Positions 49,146-58,207 of a stretch of 64,000 nt of DNA are shown piece by piece (positions within the stretch are counted from its first letter, which is position 1; every line of letters begins with the position of its first letter). The notes below the pieces were generated by a model. The model saw only the letters and a program-made list of their open reading frames with translations. It was not told the origin of the DNA and ran no database searches. The DNA lies in contig JYOE01000007.1 of NCBI GenBank assembly GCA_000955875.1, positions 267,379-331,378 on the forward strand. Direction: 5' to 3'. This DNA comes from Terrabacter sp. 28 (GTDB lineage Bacteria; Actinomycetota; Actinomycetes; Actinomycetales; Dermatophilaceae). The position numbers and the translations under genes are program-made.

Positions 49146-49177
49146 CGTCAGGTCGTCAGGTCGTCAGGCCGTCAGGT
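49146..49177. repeat. 8-bp tandem repeat CGTCAGGT, four copies
   Basis: Three perfect units and one with a single change run across the short gap between the CGNR and epimerase genes and reach the epimerase stop codon. Confidence 0.85.
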
Positions 49178-50167
49178 GGTTGCGTCGTGGGCGGCGAGGA
49201 GTCGGGCCTCTGCCTCGGCGTCCATCGGTCCGTCGCCGCGGTTCGTGGGCCGCTCCGGAACGCCCTCGCGCTGGAGCCACGCCCACGTGTCGGCCACGGT
49301 CTCGGGCATCGGGCGCGGGCTCAGCCCGGCGGCATACACGGCCGAGACGTCGCAGTCGTGCAGGCCGACGAACTCGCCGGTCGGCGGCACCCAGATCGGC
49401 AGCTGGGTCCACGGCGACACCTGGGCTGCCTCGACCGTCGAGGGCTCGACCCACACGAGCTCGGCGTCGCTGCCCGTCACCGCCTTCACCTCGTCGAGGA
49501 GCTGGCCCATCGTCGTGTGCCCAGCCGTGCTGACGGTGTTGAAGACGCCGACGGGTCGTGAGCCGAGCGTCCAGTCGGCGATGTCGCGGCAGTCGACGTA
49601 CTGCAGCGGCCGGTCATGGGGACCGGGGGCCGGCACTCGCCCACCCGCCGCGATCCGGTTGAGCCAGAACGGCATCCGGCCGACGATCTCGTAAGGCCCG
49701 AGGATCAGCCCCGCGCGTGCGATCGCGATGTCGCCCTCGAACTCGGCCTGGACGGCGAGCTCACCACCTCGCTTCGCCGCGGCGTAGTCGGCGTCGTCGG
49801 TCGAGGAGGCGTCGCCCTCGACGACGGGTGCGTTCTCGTCGGCGCCCGGCTCGAGAGGCCAGGCGTAGACCGAGCGCGACGAGATGTAGGTGTAGTGCGG
49901 CACGCGGCCGCTCAGGAGCCGAGCTGAGGTCTGCACCGCGACGGGGGCGGCCGACCAGGTGTCGACGACCGCGTCCCACTCGTCGTCGCCGAGCGCGGCC
50001 CGCATCGCGTCGGGGTCGAGCCGGTCGGCGTGCCGGGCGTCGGCGCCCTCGACGGCGTGGCCGGTGAGGCCGCGCGTCAGGGTGGTCACCTCGTCGCCGC
50101 GGGCGAGCCCGGCCTCGACGAACGCGCGGCCGACGTGGTGGGTGCCTCCGAGCACGAGAAGTCTCAT
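49172..50167 (-). CDS. NAD-dependent epimerase/dehydratase-like protein
   Basis: This 331-aa extended-SDR protein has the N-terminal nucleotide motif LLVLGGTHHVGRAF, which is GGTxxxGR rather than the classic GxxGxxG. An active-site-like block is SSRSVYAWP. It resembles actinobacterial epimerases related to reductases of isoflavone or mRNA-binding plant types. The substrate is unknown. ATG at 50167. It ends in a tandem repeat shared with the gap to the CGNR gene. Confidence 0.8.
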   Translation of the reverse strand: MRLLVLGGTHHVGRAFVEAGLARGDEVTTLTRGLTGHAVEGADARHADRLDPDAMRAALGDDEWDAVVDTWSAAPVAVQTSARLLSGRVPHYTYISSRSVYAWPLEPGADENAPVVEGDASSTDDADYAAAKRGGELAVQAEFEGDIAIARAGLILGPYEIVGRMPFWLNRIAAGGRVPAPGPHDRPLQYVDCRDIADWTLGSRPVGVFNTVSTAGHTTMGQLLDEVKAVTGSDAELVWVEPSTVEAAQVSPWTQLPIWVPPTGEFVGLHDCDVSAVYAAGLSPRPMPETVADTWAWLQREGVPERPTNRGDGPMDAEAEARLLAAHDATT

Positions 50168-50289
50168 GCGCAGATCCTTGCCCGCCGACCCCGGCCCGCC
50201 AAGCACCCTTCGCTCTCGACGTAACCCATCGAGAGGACGCTCGGGCACGTGACGGAGCGTTCTCTCGATCGGGACGTGGAGGGCCGGGG

Positions 50290-50727
50290 CTACTCCCAGT
50301 CGGTGGTGCGGGGACGGTCGGCGCGGCCGTCGGTGAGGTCGGCGACGTGCTGGGCGAAGCGGGGACAGGCGACGATGTCGTGGGCGCGGCACCGCAGGGC
50401 GTGCGCGGTCATCTCGCGCGACCGTTCGATGGACCTTGCCCGCTCGTCGAGGTCGCGCAGGTGCGCCTCGAGCACCTCGTGCCGGCCGGCCGCCTCGCCG
50501 TCGAGCAGCACCCCGATCTGCTCGAGGGTCATGCCGGCGGCCTTGTTGCGCACGATGACGGCGACCCGCACGAGGTCCACGTGCCGGTAGCGCCGGTAGC
50601 CGGACGCGTCACGCTCCGGGGTCAGCAGCCCGAGCGTCTCCCAGTGCCGAAGCACGTTCGTCGGCAGGTCGAAACGAGCCGCCAGCTCACCGACGGTCCA
50701 GGTCTGCTCGCGCTCGCTTGCCTTCAT
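50290..50727 (-). CDS. MerR family regulator (short form)
   Basis: This 145-aa MerR protein has a helix-turn-helix (WTVGELAARFDLPTNVLRHW, then PERDASGYRRYRHVDL) and a dimerisation helix. The short C-terminus has two cysteines (RCRAHDIVACPRF), which might sense redox or metal. ATG at 50727 is chosen; GTG at 50745 would add six residues. It is divergent from the thioredoxin-reductase-like gene and is the natural candidate regulator for it. A dyad overlaps its start codon. Confidence 0.86.
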   Translation of the reverse strand: MKASEREQTWTVGELAARFDLPTNVLRHWETLGLLTPERDASGYRRYRHVDLVRVAVIVRNKAAGMTLEQIGVLLDGEAAGRHEVLEAHLRDLDERARSIERSREMTAHALRCRAHDIVACPRFAQHVADLTDGRADRPRTTDWE

Positions 50728-50740
50728 CCCGACATGAAGG
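50721..50740. promoter_or_regulatory. MerR-type dyad over the regulator start
   Basis: CCTTCAT and ATGAAGG are perfect 7-bp arms around CCCGAC. They cover the merR start codon and lie 46 bases upstream of the divergent oxidoreductase. Confidence 0.55.
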
Positions 50741-50785
50741 TACACGCTCGATCCTCAAGAGCCGCAACGACAGCAGGGAGACACC

Positions 50786-51682
50786 GTGCACACCGACATC
50801 GCCATCATCGGAGGCGGCCCCGCCGGTCTCCAGGCCGCCCTCTCGATCGGCCGCATCCACCGCGACGCCGTCCTCTTCGACGACGGCACCTACCGCAACG
50901 CCGCCGTCAGCCACATGCACAACGTCGTCGGCAACGACGGCACCCCGCCCGAGGAGTTCCGCGCCCTCGCGCGCAAGCAGCTGACGGCATACGACACCGT
51001 CAGCGTGCGGGAGGAGCGGGTCGAGTCCGTCGAGGAGGCCGACGGCACCTTCCACCTCCGCGTCGCCGACGGTTCGACCGTCACTGCGTATGCCGTCGTG
51101 CTCGCCACGGGCGTGCGCGACACCCTGCCGCCGGTGCCCGGTCTGGAGGACCTGTGGGGCGACCTCGTCGCGCACTGTCCCTTCTGCCACGGCCACGAGC
51201 TCTCGGGTGAGCGTGTCGGCATCCTCGGCGCCGCGATCGCGCCGCACCTGAGCGCCATGCTCGACCGGGTCGCCTCCGACCTCGTGGTGTTCACCGACGG
51301 GGAGGCGCTGCCCGACGGCTGGGACAACCGTCCCCCGGTGCTGACCGGACGGGTCCTCTCGGTCGAGCGCCGCGACGGCGGCGTCCGCGTGACTCTCGAC
51401 GGCGTGGACGGTGCGCAGTCCTCCGAGCAGGTCGCGGGCCTCTTCGTGAAGCCGGCGATGACCCAGTCCGCGCCGTTCGCAGAGCAGCTCGGGCTCGAGC
51501 TCAACCCGTCGGGCTGCGTGCGCGTCGACGAGTTCGGCCGCACCAGCCGCCCCGGCGTCTTCGCCGGTGGCGACCTCGCTCACCTGCCCGCCTACCCGAT
51601 GCCGATGGCGTCGGTGACCATGGCGGCGGCCGCCGGTCAGGTCGCGGCGTCCGGCGCGATCATGGCGGTCCTGTCGCGCTGA
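50786..51682 (+). CDS. Thioredoxin-reductase-like NAD(P)/FAD oxidoreductase
   Basis: This 298-aa flavoprotein has FAD motif IIGGGPAGLQAAL, a second nucleotide motif VGILGAAIAPHLS, redox-active CPFCHG (about residue 132) and the C-terminal FAD motif GVFAGGDLAH. The second nucleotide motif is degenerate (GILGAA rather than GxGxxG), as in ferredoxin- or low-molecular-thiol-linked relatives. GTG has AGGGAG upstream. Control by the divergent MerR protein is inferred. Confidence 0.88.
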   Translation: MHTDIAIIGGGPAGLQAALSIGRIHRDAVLFDDGTYRNAAVSHMHNVVGNDGTPPEEFRALARKQLTAYDTVSVREERVESVEEADGTFHLRVADGSTVTAYAVVLATGVRDTLPPVPGLEDLWGDLVAHCPFCHGHELSGERVGILGAAIAPHLSAMLDRVASDLVVFTDGEALPDGWDNRPPVLTGRVLSVERRDGGVRVTLDGVDGAQSSEQVAGLFVKPAMTQSAPFAEQLGLELNPSGCVRVDEFGRTSRPGVFAGGDLAHLPAYPMPMASVTMAAAAGQVAASGAIMAVLSR

Positions 51683-52169
51683 TGCTCGGTGCTCGGTGCT
51701 CGGTGCTCAGTGCTCGGCGCGGCCTGCGGGCGAGCTCGCGGGCCCGTGCGGCGGCGAGCAGGCCGACGATGCCGGTGACGACGAGCAGGAGCACCTGGAA
51801 GGCGGACAGCCACGGGGTGAGGCGTGCGTTGCCGAGGCCGCCGTCGAAGAACCCCGACGCGATGCTGGCGAAGCAGGCGAGCGTGAGCAGCGTCGCCGGC
51901 ACGGCTCCCCACCGGCGCCGGGTCGACACCGACAGCGCGGTCAGGACCACCTGCCCCGCCACCATCGGCAGGGGCGCAGCGAGCAGGGCCGCGGGTCCCC
52001 AGGCCTCCGCCCACGTGTTGACTCCGGCGGCGACGGCGAGGACGCCACCGAGGGCATCGACGCCGACGAGCGCGAGCTGGGCCACGACGAGGAGCGTCGC
52101 GGCGCGCGCTGTCGTCGGTGCGGCCGGTACGGCCGATGCAGGTGTGAGCGGCTGGGCGGCGGTGCTCAT
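51660..52169 (-). CDS. Four-helix membrane protein of unknown function
   Basis: This 169-aa protein has an Ala/Pro/Thr-rich N-terminus (about 1-22) and four hydrophobic helices. Its C-terminus (ALSTEHRAPSISATG) is encoded by a 7-bp tandem repeat and overlaps the end of the flavoprotein gene by 23 bases on the opposite strand. No family is recognised. It is divergent from the SARP-type regulator. Confidence 0.65.
   Translation of the reverse strand: MSTAAQPLTPASAVPAAPTTARAATLLVVAQLALVGVDALGGVLAVAAGVNTWAEAWGPAALLAAPLPMVAGQVVLTALSVSTRRRWGAVPATLLTLACFASIASGFFDGGLGNARLTPWLSAFQVLLLVVTGIVGLLAAARARELARRPRRALSTEHRAPSISATGPP
51684..51718. repeat. 7-bp tandem repeat GCTCGGT, five copies
   Basis: Three perfect and two single-mismatch units run through the 3' end of the membrane protein gene on the minus strand, just after the flavoprotein stop codon. 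Confidence 0.9.
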
Positions 52170-52330
52170 CGAGGGCTCCTGACTCTGGATGGTCGGTGCG
52201 GGTCGTCTCCATCGAGGGTTCCGCCTGCGTCTTGGGTTTCGCTTGCGAGCGGCTTGCGGCGGCACGCGCCGGTTCGGGGGCTCTCGGGCGAACGGCCACG
52301 GGACGCGGGCCTGCTGGCTACCTTGGCGAC

Positions 52331-55300
52331 ATGCACGTCTTCGTCCTCGGTGGGAGCCGCGCCGAACGTGCGACCCCGCACGGCTCGAGCGCCTCCGACG
52401 GCGTCGAGGCCGAGCCGATCGACCTGGGTGCGCGCAAGCCGCGGTCGATCGTCGCGGCGCTCGCGATGCGCCCGGGCCGACCGGTGCCCGTCGACCTGCT
52501 CGCCGACCTCGTCTGGGCGGGGGAGCCGCCGCCGGCCGCTCACGGTGCGCTGCACGCGTACATCTCGGGCCTGCGCAAGGCGATCGAGCCCGGTCGGCGC
52601 AGCCGCACGGAGCCGTCGGTGCTGGGTCGCACCGACCACGGCTACGTGCTGTCGGTGCCACCCGACGCCGTCGACGCCCACCGCTTCGCCGAGGTCACTC
52701 GCCAGTCCGAGCGCTCGCTCGCCCCGCTGGGCTCGCAGCTCGCGCCGACGGACGGCGGCAGCCGCACATCGAAGTGGCCCTCGCGCGACCTCGTCGCGGA
52801 GACCGTCGACCGGCTCGACGAGGCGCTCGGGCTCTGGGCGGGGGAGCCGTATGCCGACCTGCCCGACCACCCGGACGTGCTGGCCGAGCGTGCCTCCCTG
52901 GAGCGCCTCCGCACCGCTGCCGAGGAGACCCGGCTGCTCGGTCTGCTCGCGCTGGGCGAGCACGTCAACGTGCTGGCGACGACCGAGCCGCTGACCGACC
53001 TGCACCCGACGCGCGAGCGCCTGCACGCGCTGCACGCCCTCGCCCTCGTGAGGGCGGGCCGGCAGGTGGAGGCGCTCGACCACCTGCGCCGGGCCCGTGA
53101 ACGGCTGGCGGACGAGCTCGGGCTCGACCCCGGGCCCGAGCTGCGCGACCTCGAGCGGGCGGTGCTGCGCCAGGACGCAGGCCTGCTCGAGTGGCTGCGC
53201 GACAGCGAGCCCGGGGTGCTGCCGGAAAGGCGCGCCTCCGTGGCTGTGGCACCGGAACCGACGGCGGGGAAGCGTGACCCGGTGCCGGGGCGCGGTCCTC
53301 GCGACGGGTTTCGCTCCGAGGCGACTCGGGAGGCGCCGGCCACCGACGCAGTCGTCGGTCGAGGCGCCGAGCGCGGGGTCCTGTCCGCGCTGCTCGACCG
53401 TGCGGTGGCGGGCCGCGCTGGGTCGGCGCTGGTCGTCGGCGAGCCGGGCATCGGCAAGTCGCGGCTGCTGCGCGACCTGGCCGCGAGAGCCCGGGGCGCA
53501 GGCTTCGTCGTCGCCGCCGGGGTCTGCTCGCAGGACGACGGGGCTCCACCGCTGTGGCCCTGGCTCTCGGTGCTGAACGCCCTCGACGGGCAGGTGCATC
53601 GGACGGGCAGGGAGGACCCGCAGGACGTGTCGCCCGAGCCGTCGCCGGCGCGGCTCGCCGACGTCGCCGCCGACGCGGAGGCGCTGGGCCCCGGTCGGTC
53701 GGCCTTCCGCACGTGGGAGCGGATCGCGTCGGCCGTGCTCTCCGCGAGCGAGGCGCAGCCGGTCCTCGTCGTGCTCGACGACCTGCACTGGGCCGACGAC
53801 GCGACGCTGCGCACCCTGCGCCACCTGCTCGACGTGTCGCCGGCGGAGGCGCGGCTCGTGGTCGTCGGGTCGAGGAGGTCGCACCCCGAGCCCGTCGGCG
53901 CACTGGCCGAGGTGGGCGAGGCGTTCGCCCGCCGGGGCGGGGCGCGACTGGACCTCACCGGTCTGGGCGGGGCCGACGCGGCGGCGCTCGTGCACTCCGT
54001 CGCGGGAGCGGTGCCCGACGACGTCGCCGCCGCCTGGCACGCGCGCACGGCCGGAAACCCCTTCTTCCTGCTCGAGCTGGCCCGGCTCGGGCCGACCGGC
54101 TCCGGTGCGGCCGTCCCGTCTGCCTCGGCCGCGCCGGCCGCGCCGGGCGAGAGGAGCGACCGCGCGCCCACCGCCGGCGACGAGCCCGTCCCCGCCACCG
54201 TGCGCGAGGTCGTCATGCGCCGGGTCGCCGCCCTGCCGGCAGCCACCGTCAGCGCCCTCGGCACGGCGGCCGTCGTCGGGAGGTCCTTCCGCGTCGAGAC
54301 CGTCGCGGCCGCCGACCGTGCCGACCCGGACCTCGTGGACGACCACCTCGAGCCCGCGCGTGCGGCAGGCCTGCTCGTCGACCACGGTCTCGACGGCTAC
54401 GCCTTCGCCCACGCGCTGGCCCGCGACGCCGTCTACCACTCGGCGCCACCACGTCGGCGGGCCCGCGTCCACGCGCAGATCGCCCACGCGCTGGCCACCG
54501 ACCCGGGCCTGCGCACCACCATGACCGACGACGAGCTGACGGCCGAGCTGGCCCGACACTGGCTGGCGAGCGGACCGACCCATGCGGAGCAGGCGTGGCG
54601 TGCGGCCGACGCCGCAGCGACCCAGGCACGCCGCGCGGCCGCGTACCGCGACGCGATGGACCTGCGGGCCCGGGCCGTCGAGGCCCACCGCCGGGTGCCG
54701 GGCGCCAGCCAGGAGGAGCGGTGGGACCTGCTCCTCGAGCTCGCGCGCGACGCCGCCTTCGCGGCCCACTGGCCGGCCGTCGTCGAGGCGGCGACCGAGG
54801 CCGTCGCCCTGGGCCGCTCGCTCGGTTCGCCCCACCGGGTCGCCCGCGCGGCCGCTGCCCTCTCGCACTACTGCGTCTGGGAGCCTCTGTCGTGGCAGGA
54901 GGTGCGCGAGGACGCCGTCGACGACCTGCGCTGGGCGCTCCGGGTGCTGCCCGAGACCGACTCGCCCGACCGCGCCCGGCTGCTGCTCTCGCTCGCGGTC
55001 GAGCTCTACTACGACCAGCACGCGACGGCGGAGCGCGCCGCGCTCGTCGACGCCGGGCTCGGGGTGGCCCGGAGGGTCGGGGACGCCGAGCTGCTCGCCT
55101 GGGCACTTCGCGCCGCCTGGCTCGCCTCGTGGATCCCGTCGCGGACCGAGGCGAGACTGGCCTCCGGCCCGGAAGCGGTCGAGGCGGCCCGCGCCGCAGG
55201 CGACACCGTGGCCGAGGCGGTCTCGCTCATCAGCCTCGCGATCGACCACCTCGAGCTCGGAGACGTGGACGCGTGGACGCGCCACGCCGGCCAGGCCGAC

Positions 55301-55969
55301 CGCATCGCCCGCCGGGAGCGCCTGCCCTACCTGCTCTACACGTTCAACTGGGTCGAGCTCTGCCTCGCGTCGCTGCGCGGCGACGATGTCGAGGCCGAAC
55401 GGCTCGCGGCCGTGACCCTCGACTGGGCCTCCCAGGTGTCGCTGACGGCCGAGGACCTCGCGAAGCCGGTCATCGCCCTCGTCCGGGACATCTGGCGGCT
55501 CGGGCTCGGCGACGACGTCACGTTCTTCCGCCTGATGGCGCTCCACCCGTTGGGGCGGGCCACGGCCCACGCCCTGCTCGGCCGCGCCGGCCGCCCCGAC
55601 CTCGTGGCCGAGGAGCTGCGCGACCACCCCGTCCTCCCGGTCCAGGAGAGCTGGCAGACCCTCGTCACCGAGACGCTGGAGGCCGAGGCGGCGAGCTACG
55701 TCGCCGACGTGGGGCTCGCCCGCCGCGCGGTGGCGCGGCTGACCCCGTACTCCGGTCGGATGACGCTCGCCGGCATCTCCATCGTCATCGGTCCGGTCGA
55801 CGGCTACCTCGCTCTCGCGCAGGTGACCGCCGGCGACCGGGCGGGCGCAGTCGCCAGCGCGCGGCGCGCCCTGGCGCACGCGCACCGGTGGGGCTTCACG
55901 GCATACGCCCGCTGGTTGACGGGCAACCTCGAGCGTCTGGGCGTGGACGTCAGGGCCGCCCCGGGCTGA
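52331..55969 (+). CDS. SARP/AfsR-type regulator with BTAD, AAA ATPase and TPR-like C-terminus
   Basis: This 1212-aa protein has an OmpR-type winged helix (about 25-110, RKPRSIVAALAMRPGRPVPV). A BTAD domain (about 115-280), a P-loop ATPase with Walker A VVGEPGIGKSRLLRDL (about 370) and Walker B VLVVLDDLHWADDA, and a long helical TPR-like region (about 700-1212) follow. It is of the type that links a signal to pathway genes. No biosynthetic cluster is adjacent, and its target is unknown. ATG at 52331 gives the natural domain start; the frame opens further to 52196. Confidence 0.85.
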   Translation: MHVFVLGGSRAERATPHGSSASDGVEAEPIDLGARKPRSIVAALAMRPGRPVPVDLLADLVWAGEPPPAAHGALHAYISGLRKAIEPGRRSRTEPSVLGRTDHGYVLSVPPDAVDAHRFAEVTRQSERSLAPLGSQLAPTDGGSRTSKWPSRDLVAETVDRLDEALGLWAGEPYADLPDHPDVLAERASLERLRTAAEETRLLGLLALGEHVNVLATTEPLTDLHPTRERLHALHALALVRAGRQVEALDHLRRARERLADELGLDPGPELRDLERAVLRQDAGLLEWLRDSEPGVLPERRASVAVAPEPTAGKRDPVPGRGPRDGFRSEATREAPATDAVVGRGAERGVLSALLDRAVAGRAGSALVVGEPGIGKSRLLRDLAARARGAGFVVAAGVCSQDDGAPPLWPWLSVLNALDGQVHRTGREDPQDVSPEPSPARLADVAADAEALGPGRSAFRTWERIASAVLSASEAQPVLVVLDDLHWADDATLRTLRHLLDVSPAEARLVVVGSRRSHPEPVGALAEVGEAFARRGGARLDLTGLGGADAAALVHSVAGAVPDDVAAAWHARTAGNPFFLLELARLGPTGSGAAVPSASAAPAAPGERSDRAPTAGDEPVPATVREVVMRRVAALPAATVSALGTAAVVGRSFRVETVAAADRADPDLVDDHLEPARAAGLLVDHGLDGYAFAHALARDAVYHSAPPRRRARVHAQIAHALATDPGLRTTMTDDELTAELARHWLASGPTHAEQAWRAADAAATQARRAAAYRDAMDLRARAVEAHRRVPGASQEERWDLLLELARDAAFAAHWPAVVEAATEAVALGRSLGSPHRVARAAAALSHYCVWEPLSWQEVREDAVDDLRWALRVLPETDSPDRARLLLSLAVELYYDQHATAERAALVDAGLGVARRVGDAELLAWALRAAWLASWIPSRTEARLASGPEAVEAARAAGDTVAEAVSLISLAIDHLELGDVDAWTRHAGQADRIARRERLPYLLYTFNWVELCLASLRGDDVEAERLAAVTLDWASQVSLTAEDLAKPVIALVRDIWRLGLGDDVTFFRLMALHPLGRATAHALLGRAGRPDLVAEELRDHPVLPVQESWQTLVTETLEAEAASYVADVGLARRAVARLTPYSGRMTLAGISIVIGPVDGYLALAQVTAGDRAGAVASARRALAHAHRWGFTAYARWLTGNLERLGVDVRAAPG

Positions 55970-55993
55970 GGCGACCCCGACGGCGAGGTCGGG

Positions 55994-56716
55994 TCAGGCG
56001 AACCCGAACGCCTTGCGGGTGGCGCGCTCGTAGCGGCCACGCGTCAGCCACAGCAGCACGACGAAGGGCTTGCCCGCCTCGTCGAGGATCTTCCTGACGA
56101 GCTCGTCCGGCACCTCGTCGGCGACCCACGGCACGAGGAAGCCCATGAGGCGGGGGCCGTACGCCTTCTGCGCAGCCGCGTCGAAGCGCGCGTTCTCCTC
56201 GGGCGTGACGACGCGCTGGAGGAACGGCAGGGCCTCGGTCTCCTCGTGGGCGAGGTGGTCGAGCAGGGCGGCCCGCGCCGCCGTGACGTGCACGTCGAGC
56301 GCGTTCCGGTGGTCGACGCACGGGTGCTCGCGCATCGCCGCGAAACCCGCCGAGACGGCCGCGAGCGTCGGGTCGATGACGCCGTGCTCGGCCTCCATGT
56401 CGTCGAGCATCGTCAGAGCGCTCTCGTCACCGAGCCGCTCGGCGTGCTCCGTGAGCACGGGCCACAGGTTGTCGTCCTCGACGCCGTGGTGGTGGTGGAG
56501 GATGTCGCCGAAGCGGGCCCAGCGCTGCGCCAGCGCCGTCCACGTGTCGGCAGCGCCGATCGGGGTGGCCCGCACCGCGGACTCGAAACGGGCGAGGTCG
56601 CGCCGCAGCGCGTGGTGCATGAGGTACATGCCGGTCTGGTCGTGCGGGCCGTGCGCGACGTGCGCCTGTCCGGGGAACGAGACCTGCTCGTGGGTCGGAG
56701 GGGTGGTGGTCGTCAT
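55994..56716 (-). CDS. Hemerythrin-like (HHE domain) protein
   Basis: This 240-aa cytoplasmic protein has an HHE domain with iron ligands in MYLMHHALRRD, HHHHGVEDDN, MEAEHGVID and HLAHEETEA. It presumably binds a di-iron centre and O2, or acts in redox or nitrosative stress. A basic C-terminal tail (RGRYERATRKAFGFA) follows. A weak 6-bp hairpin (55976-55993) lies between it and the converging regulator gene. Confidence 0.87.
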   Translation of the reverse strand: MTTTTPPTHEQVSFPGQAHVAHGPHDQTGMYLMHHALRRDLARFESAVRATPIGAADTWTALAQRWARFGDILHHHHGVEDDNLWPVLTEHAERLGDESALTMLDDMEAEHGVIDPTLAAVSAGFAAMREHPCVDHRNALDVHVTAARAALLDHLAHEETEALPFLQRVVTPEENARFDAAAQKAYGPRLMGFLVPWVADEVPDELVRKILDEAGKPFVVLLWLTRGRYERATRKAFGFA

Positions 56717-56864
56717 CGTGCTCTCCCTGTCGTCGTCGTGCCGCGGTTGCGGCCTGCGACCAGAGTCGGCGAGGCATCTAGTGCCGCTCTTGGGAGCGAC
56801 TTGCGCAGGGCGTGAGGGGCGCGGCATACGATGCCAAGATCCCGAGAACTCGAAGGAGTGGCAC

Positions 56865-58199
56865 ATGCCCCGCGACCTCGCCCCGGACCTCGTCGAGCGC
56901 CTCACGAAGGCGTTCGAGGCCGACCCGACCGCACGGATGCTCCAGAACGCCGTGACGACGACCTCCGTCGACGACATCGCCCTCGACCGCCGGGTCGTGA
57001 CGAGCATCGACCACTCCGTGTCGCACCTGCTCGACGACTGGACGGCGACGTCGCAGGAGAAGAGCGGGCGCTGCTGGCTCTTCGCCGGCACCAACCTGCT
57101 GCGTGCCGGTGCGCGGAAGACGTTGAACGTCAAGGACTTCGAGTTCTCGCAGAATCACCTCCTCTTCTGGGACAAGTTCGAGAAGGCCAACCACTGGCTC
57201 GAGTCGGTCATCGCCACCGCCGACCGTGACGTCGACGACCGCACGGTCGCGCACCTGCTCGCGACCCCGGCCGAGGACGGCGGCCAGTGGAACATGTTCG
57301 TCGCGCTCGTGGTCAAGCACGGCCTCGTGCCGAAGGTCGCGATGCCCGAGACGAAGAGCTCGAGCAACACGCGCCTGATGAACCGCGACATCTCCACGAT
57401 CCTGCGCCAGGCCGCGCGCGACCTGCGGGCGCAGGCTGTTGACGGCGCCTCCGAGGACGACCTGCGCGAGACCAAGGAGCAGGTGCTCGGCACGATCCAC
57501 CGGCTGCTCTGCATCCACCTCGGCACGCCGCCGCAGTCGTTCGTGTGGCAGTGGAAGGACACCGACGGCGGCTTCCACCGCGACGGCGAGATGACGCCAC
57601 TGGAGTTCGCCGAGAAGTACGTGACGGTGCCGCTCGAGGACTACGTGTGCCTCGTCAACGACCCGCGGGCGACCAGCCCCTACGGCCGCACCTTCACCGT
57701 CGAGCACCTCGGCAACGTCGTCGGGGCGCCGCCCGTCACCTACCTCAACGTCGAGCCCGACCTCATGAAGTCGCTTGCGGCACAGGCGATCGTCGGCGGC
57801 GAGCCGGTGTGGTTCGGCTGCGACACGGGCCAGATGTCGAACGCCGACCTCGGCCTCTGGGACGCCGGCCTCTTCGACCGCGCCGCCCTCTACGGCACTG
57901 AGCCGAGCCTGGCCAAGGCCGACCGCCTGCTCCACCACGAGTCGCTCATGACCCACGCGATGCTCTTCACGGGCGTCGACCTCGTCGACGACACCCCGCG
58001 ACGCTGGCGCGTCGAGAACAGCTGGGGCACCGAGAAGGGCGACAAGGGCTTCATGACGATGAACGACGGCTGGTTCGCCGAATACGTCTTCGAGGTGGCC
58101 GTCCGCCGCGACGCCCTCCCGTCCGAGCTCCAGCAGGCCCTGACGCAGGACCCGATCGTGCTGCCCGCGTGGGACCCGATGGGCGCCCTCGCCGGCTGA
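56865..58199 (+). CDS. pepC: Aminopeptidase C (bleomycin hydrolase family, C1B)
   Basis: This 444-aa papain-fold aminopeptidase has Cys70 in SGRCWLFAGTN, His364 in MTHAMLFTGV, and Asn385 in VENSWG. There is no signal peptide, so it is cytoplasmic and works in peptide breakdown, possibly also bleomycin inactivation. GAAGGAG is 6 bases before ATG. The GTATGCCG octamer lies just upstream in its leader. An amidohydrolase gene follows after 8 bases and is probably co-transcribed. Confidence 0.93.
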   Translation: MPRDLAPDLVERLTKAFEADPTARMLQNAVTTTSVDDIALDRRVVTSIDHSVSHLLDDWTATSQEKSGRCWLFAGTNLLRAGARKTLNVKDFEFSQNHLLFWDKFEKANHWLESVIATADRDVDDRTVAHLLATPAEDGGQWNMFVALVVKHGLVPKVAMPETKSSSNTRLMNRDISTILRQAARDLRAQAVDGASEDDLRETKEQVLGTIHRLLCIHLGTPPQSFVWQWKDTDGGFHRDGEMTPLEFAEKYVTVPLEDYVCLVNDPRATSPYGRTFTVEHLGNVVGAPPVTYLNVEPDLMKSLAAQAIVGGEPVWFGCDTGQMSNADLGLWDAGLFDRAALYGTEPSLAKADRLLHHESLMTHAMLFTGVDLVDDTPRRWRVENSWGTEKGDKGFMTMNDGWFAEYVFEVAVRRDALPSELQQALTQDPIVLPAWDPMGALAG

Positions 58200-58207
58200 C
58201 CGCACTC

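Noticed and set aside
52196..52330. Longer start of the SARP-type regulator
   Set aside because: The extension lies over the divergent promoter and has no ribosome binding site; the winged-helix domain starts naturally after ATG at 52331.
52331..55969. Secondary-metabolite cluster around the SARP-type regulator
   Set aside because: No polyketide, peptide or terpene biosynthetic genes flank it within the window.
55976..55993. Terminator between the SARP-type and hemerythrin genes
   Set aside because: Only a 6-bp stem (CCCGAC/GTCGGG) is seen, too short to call with confidence.
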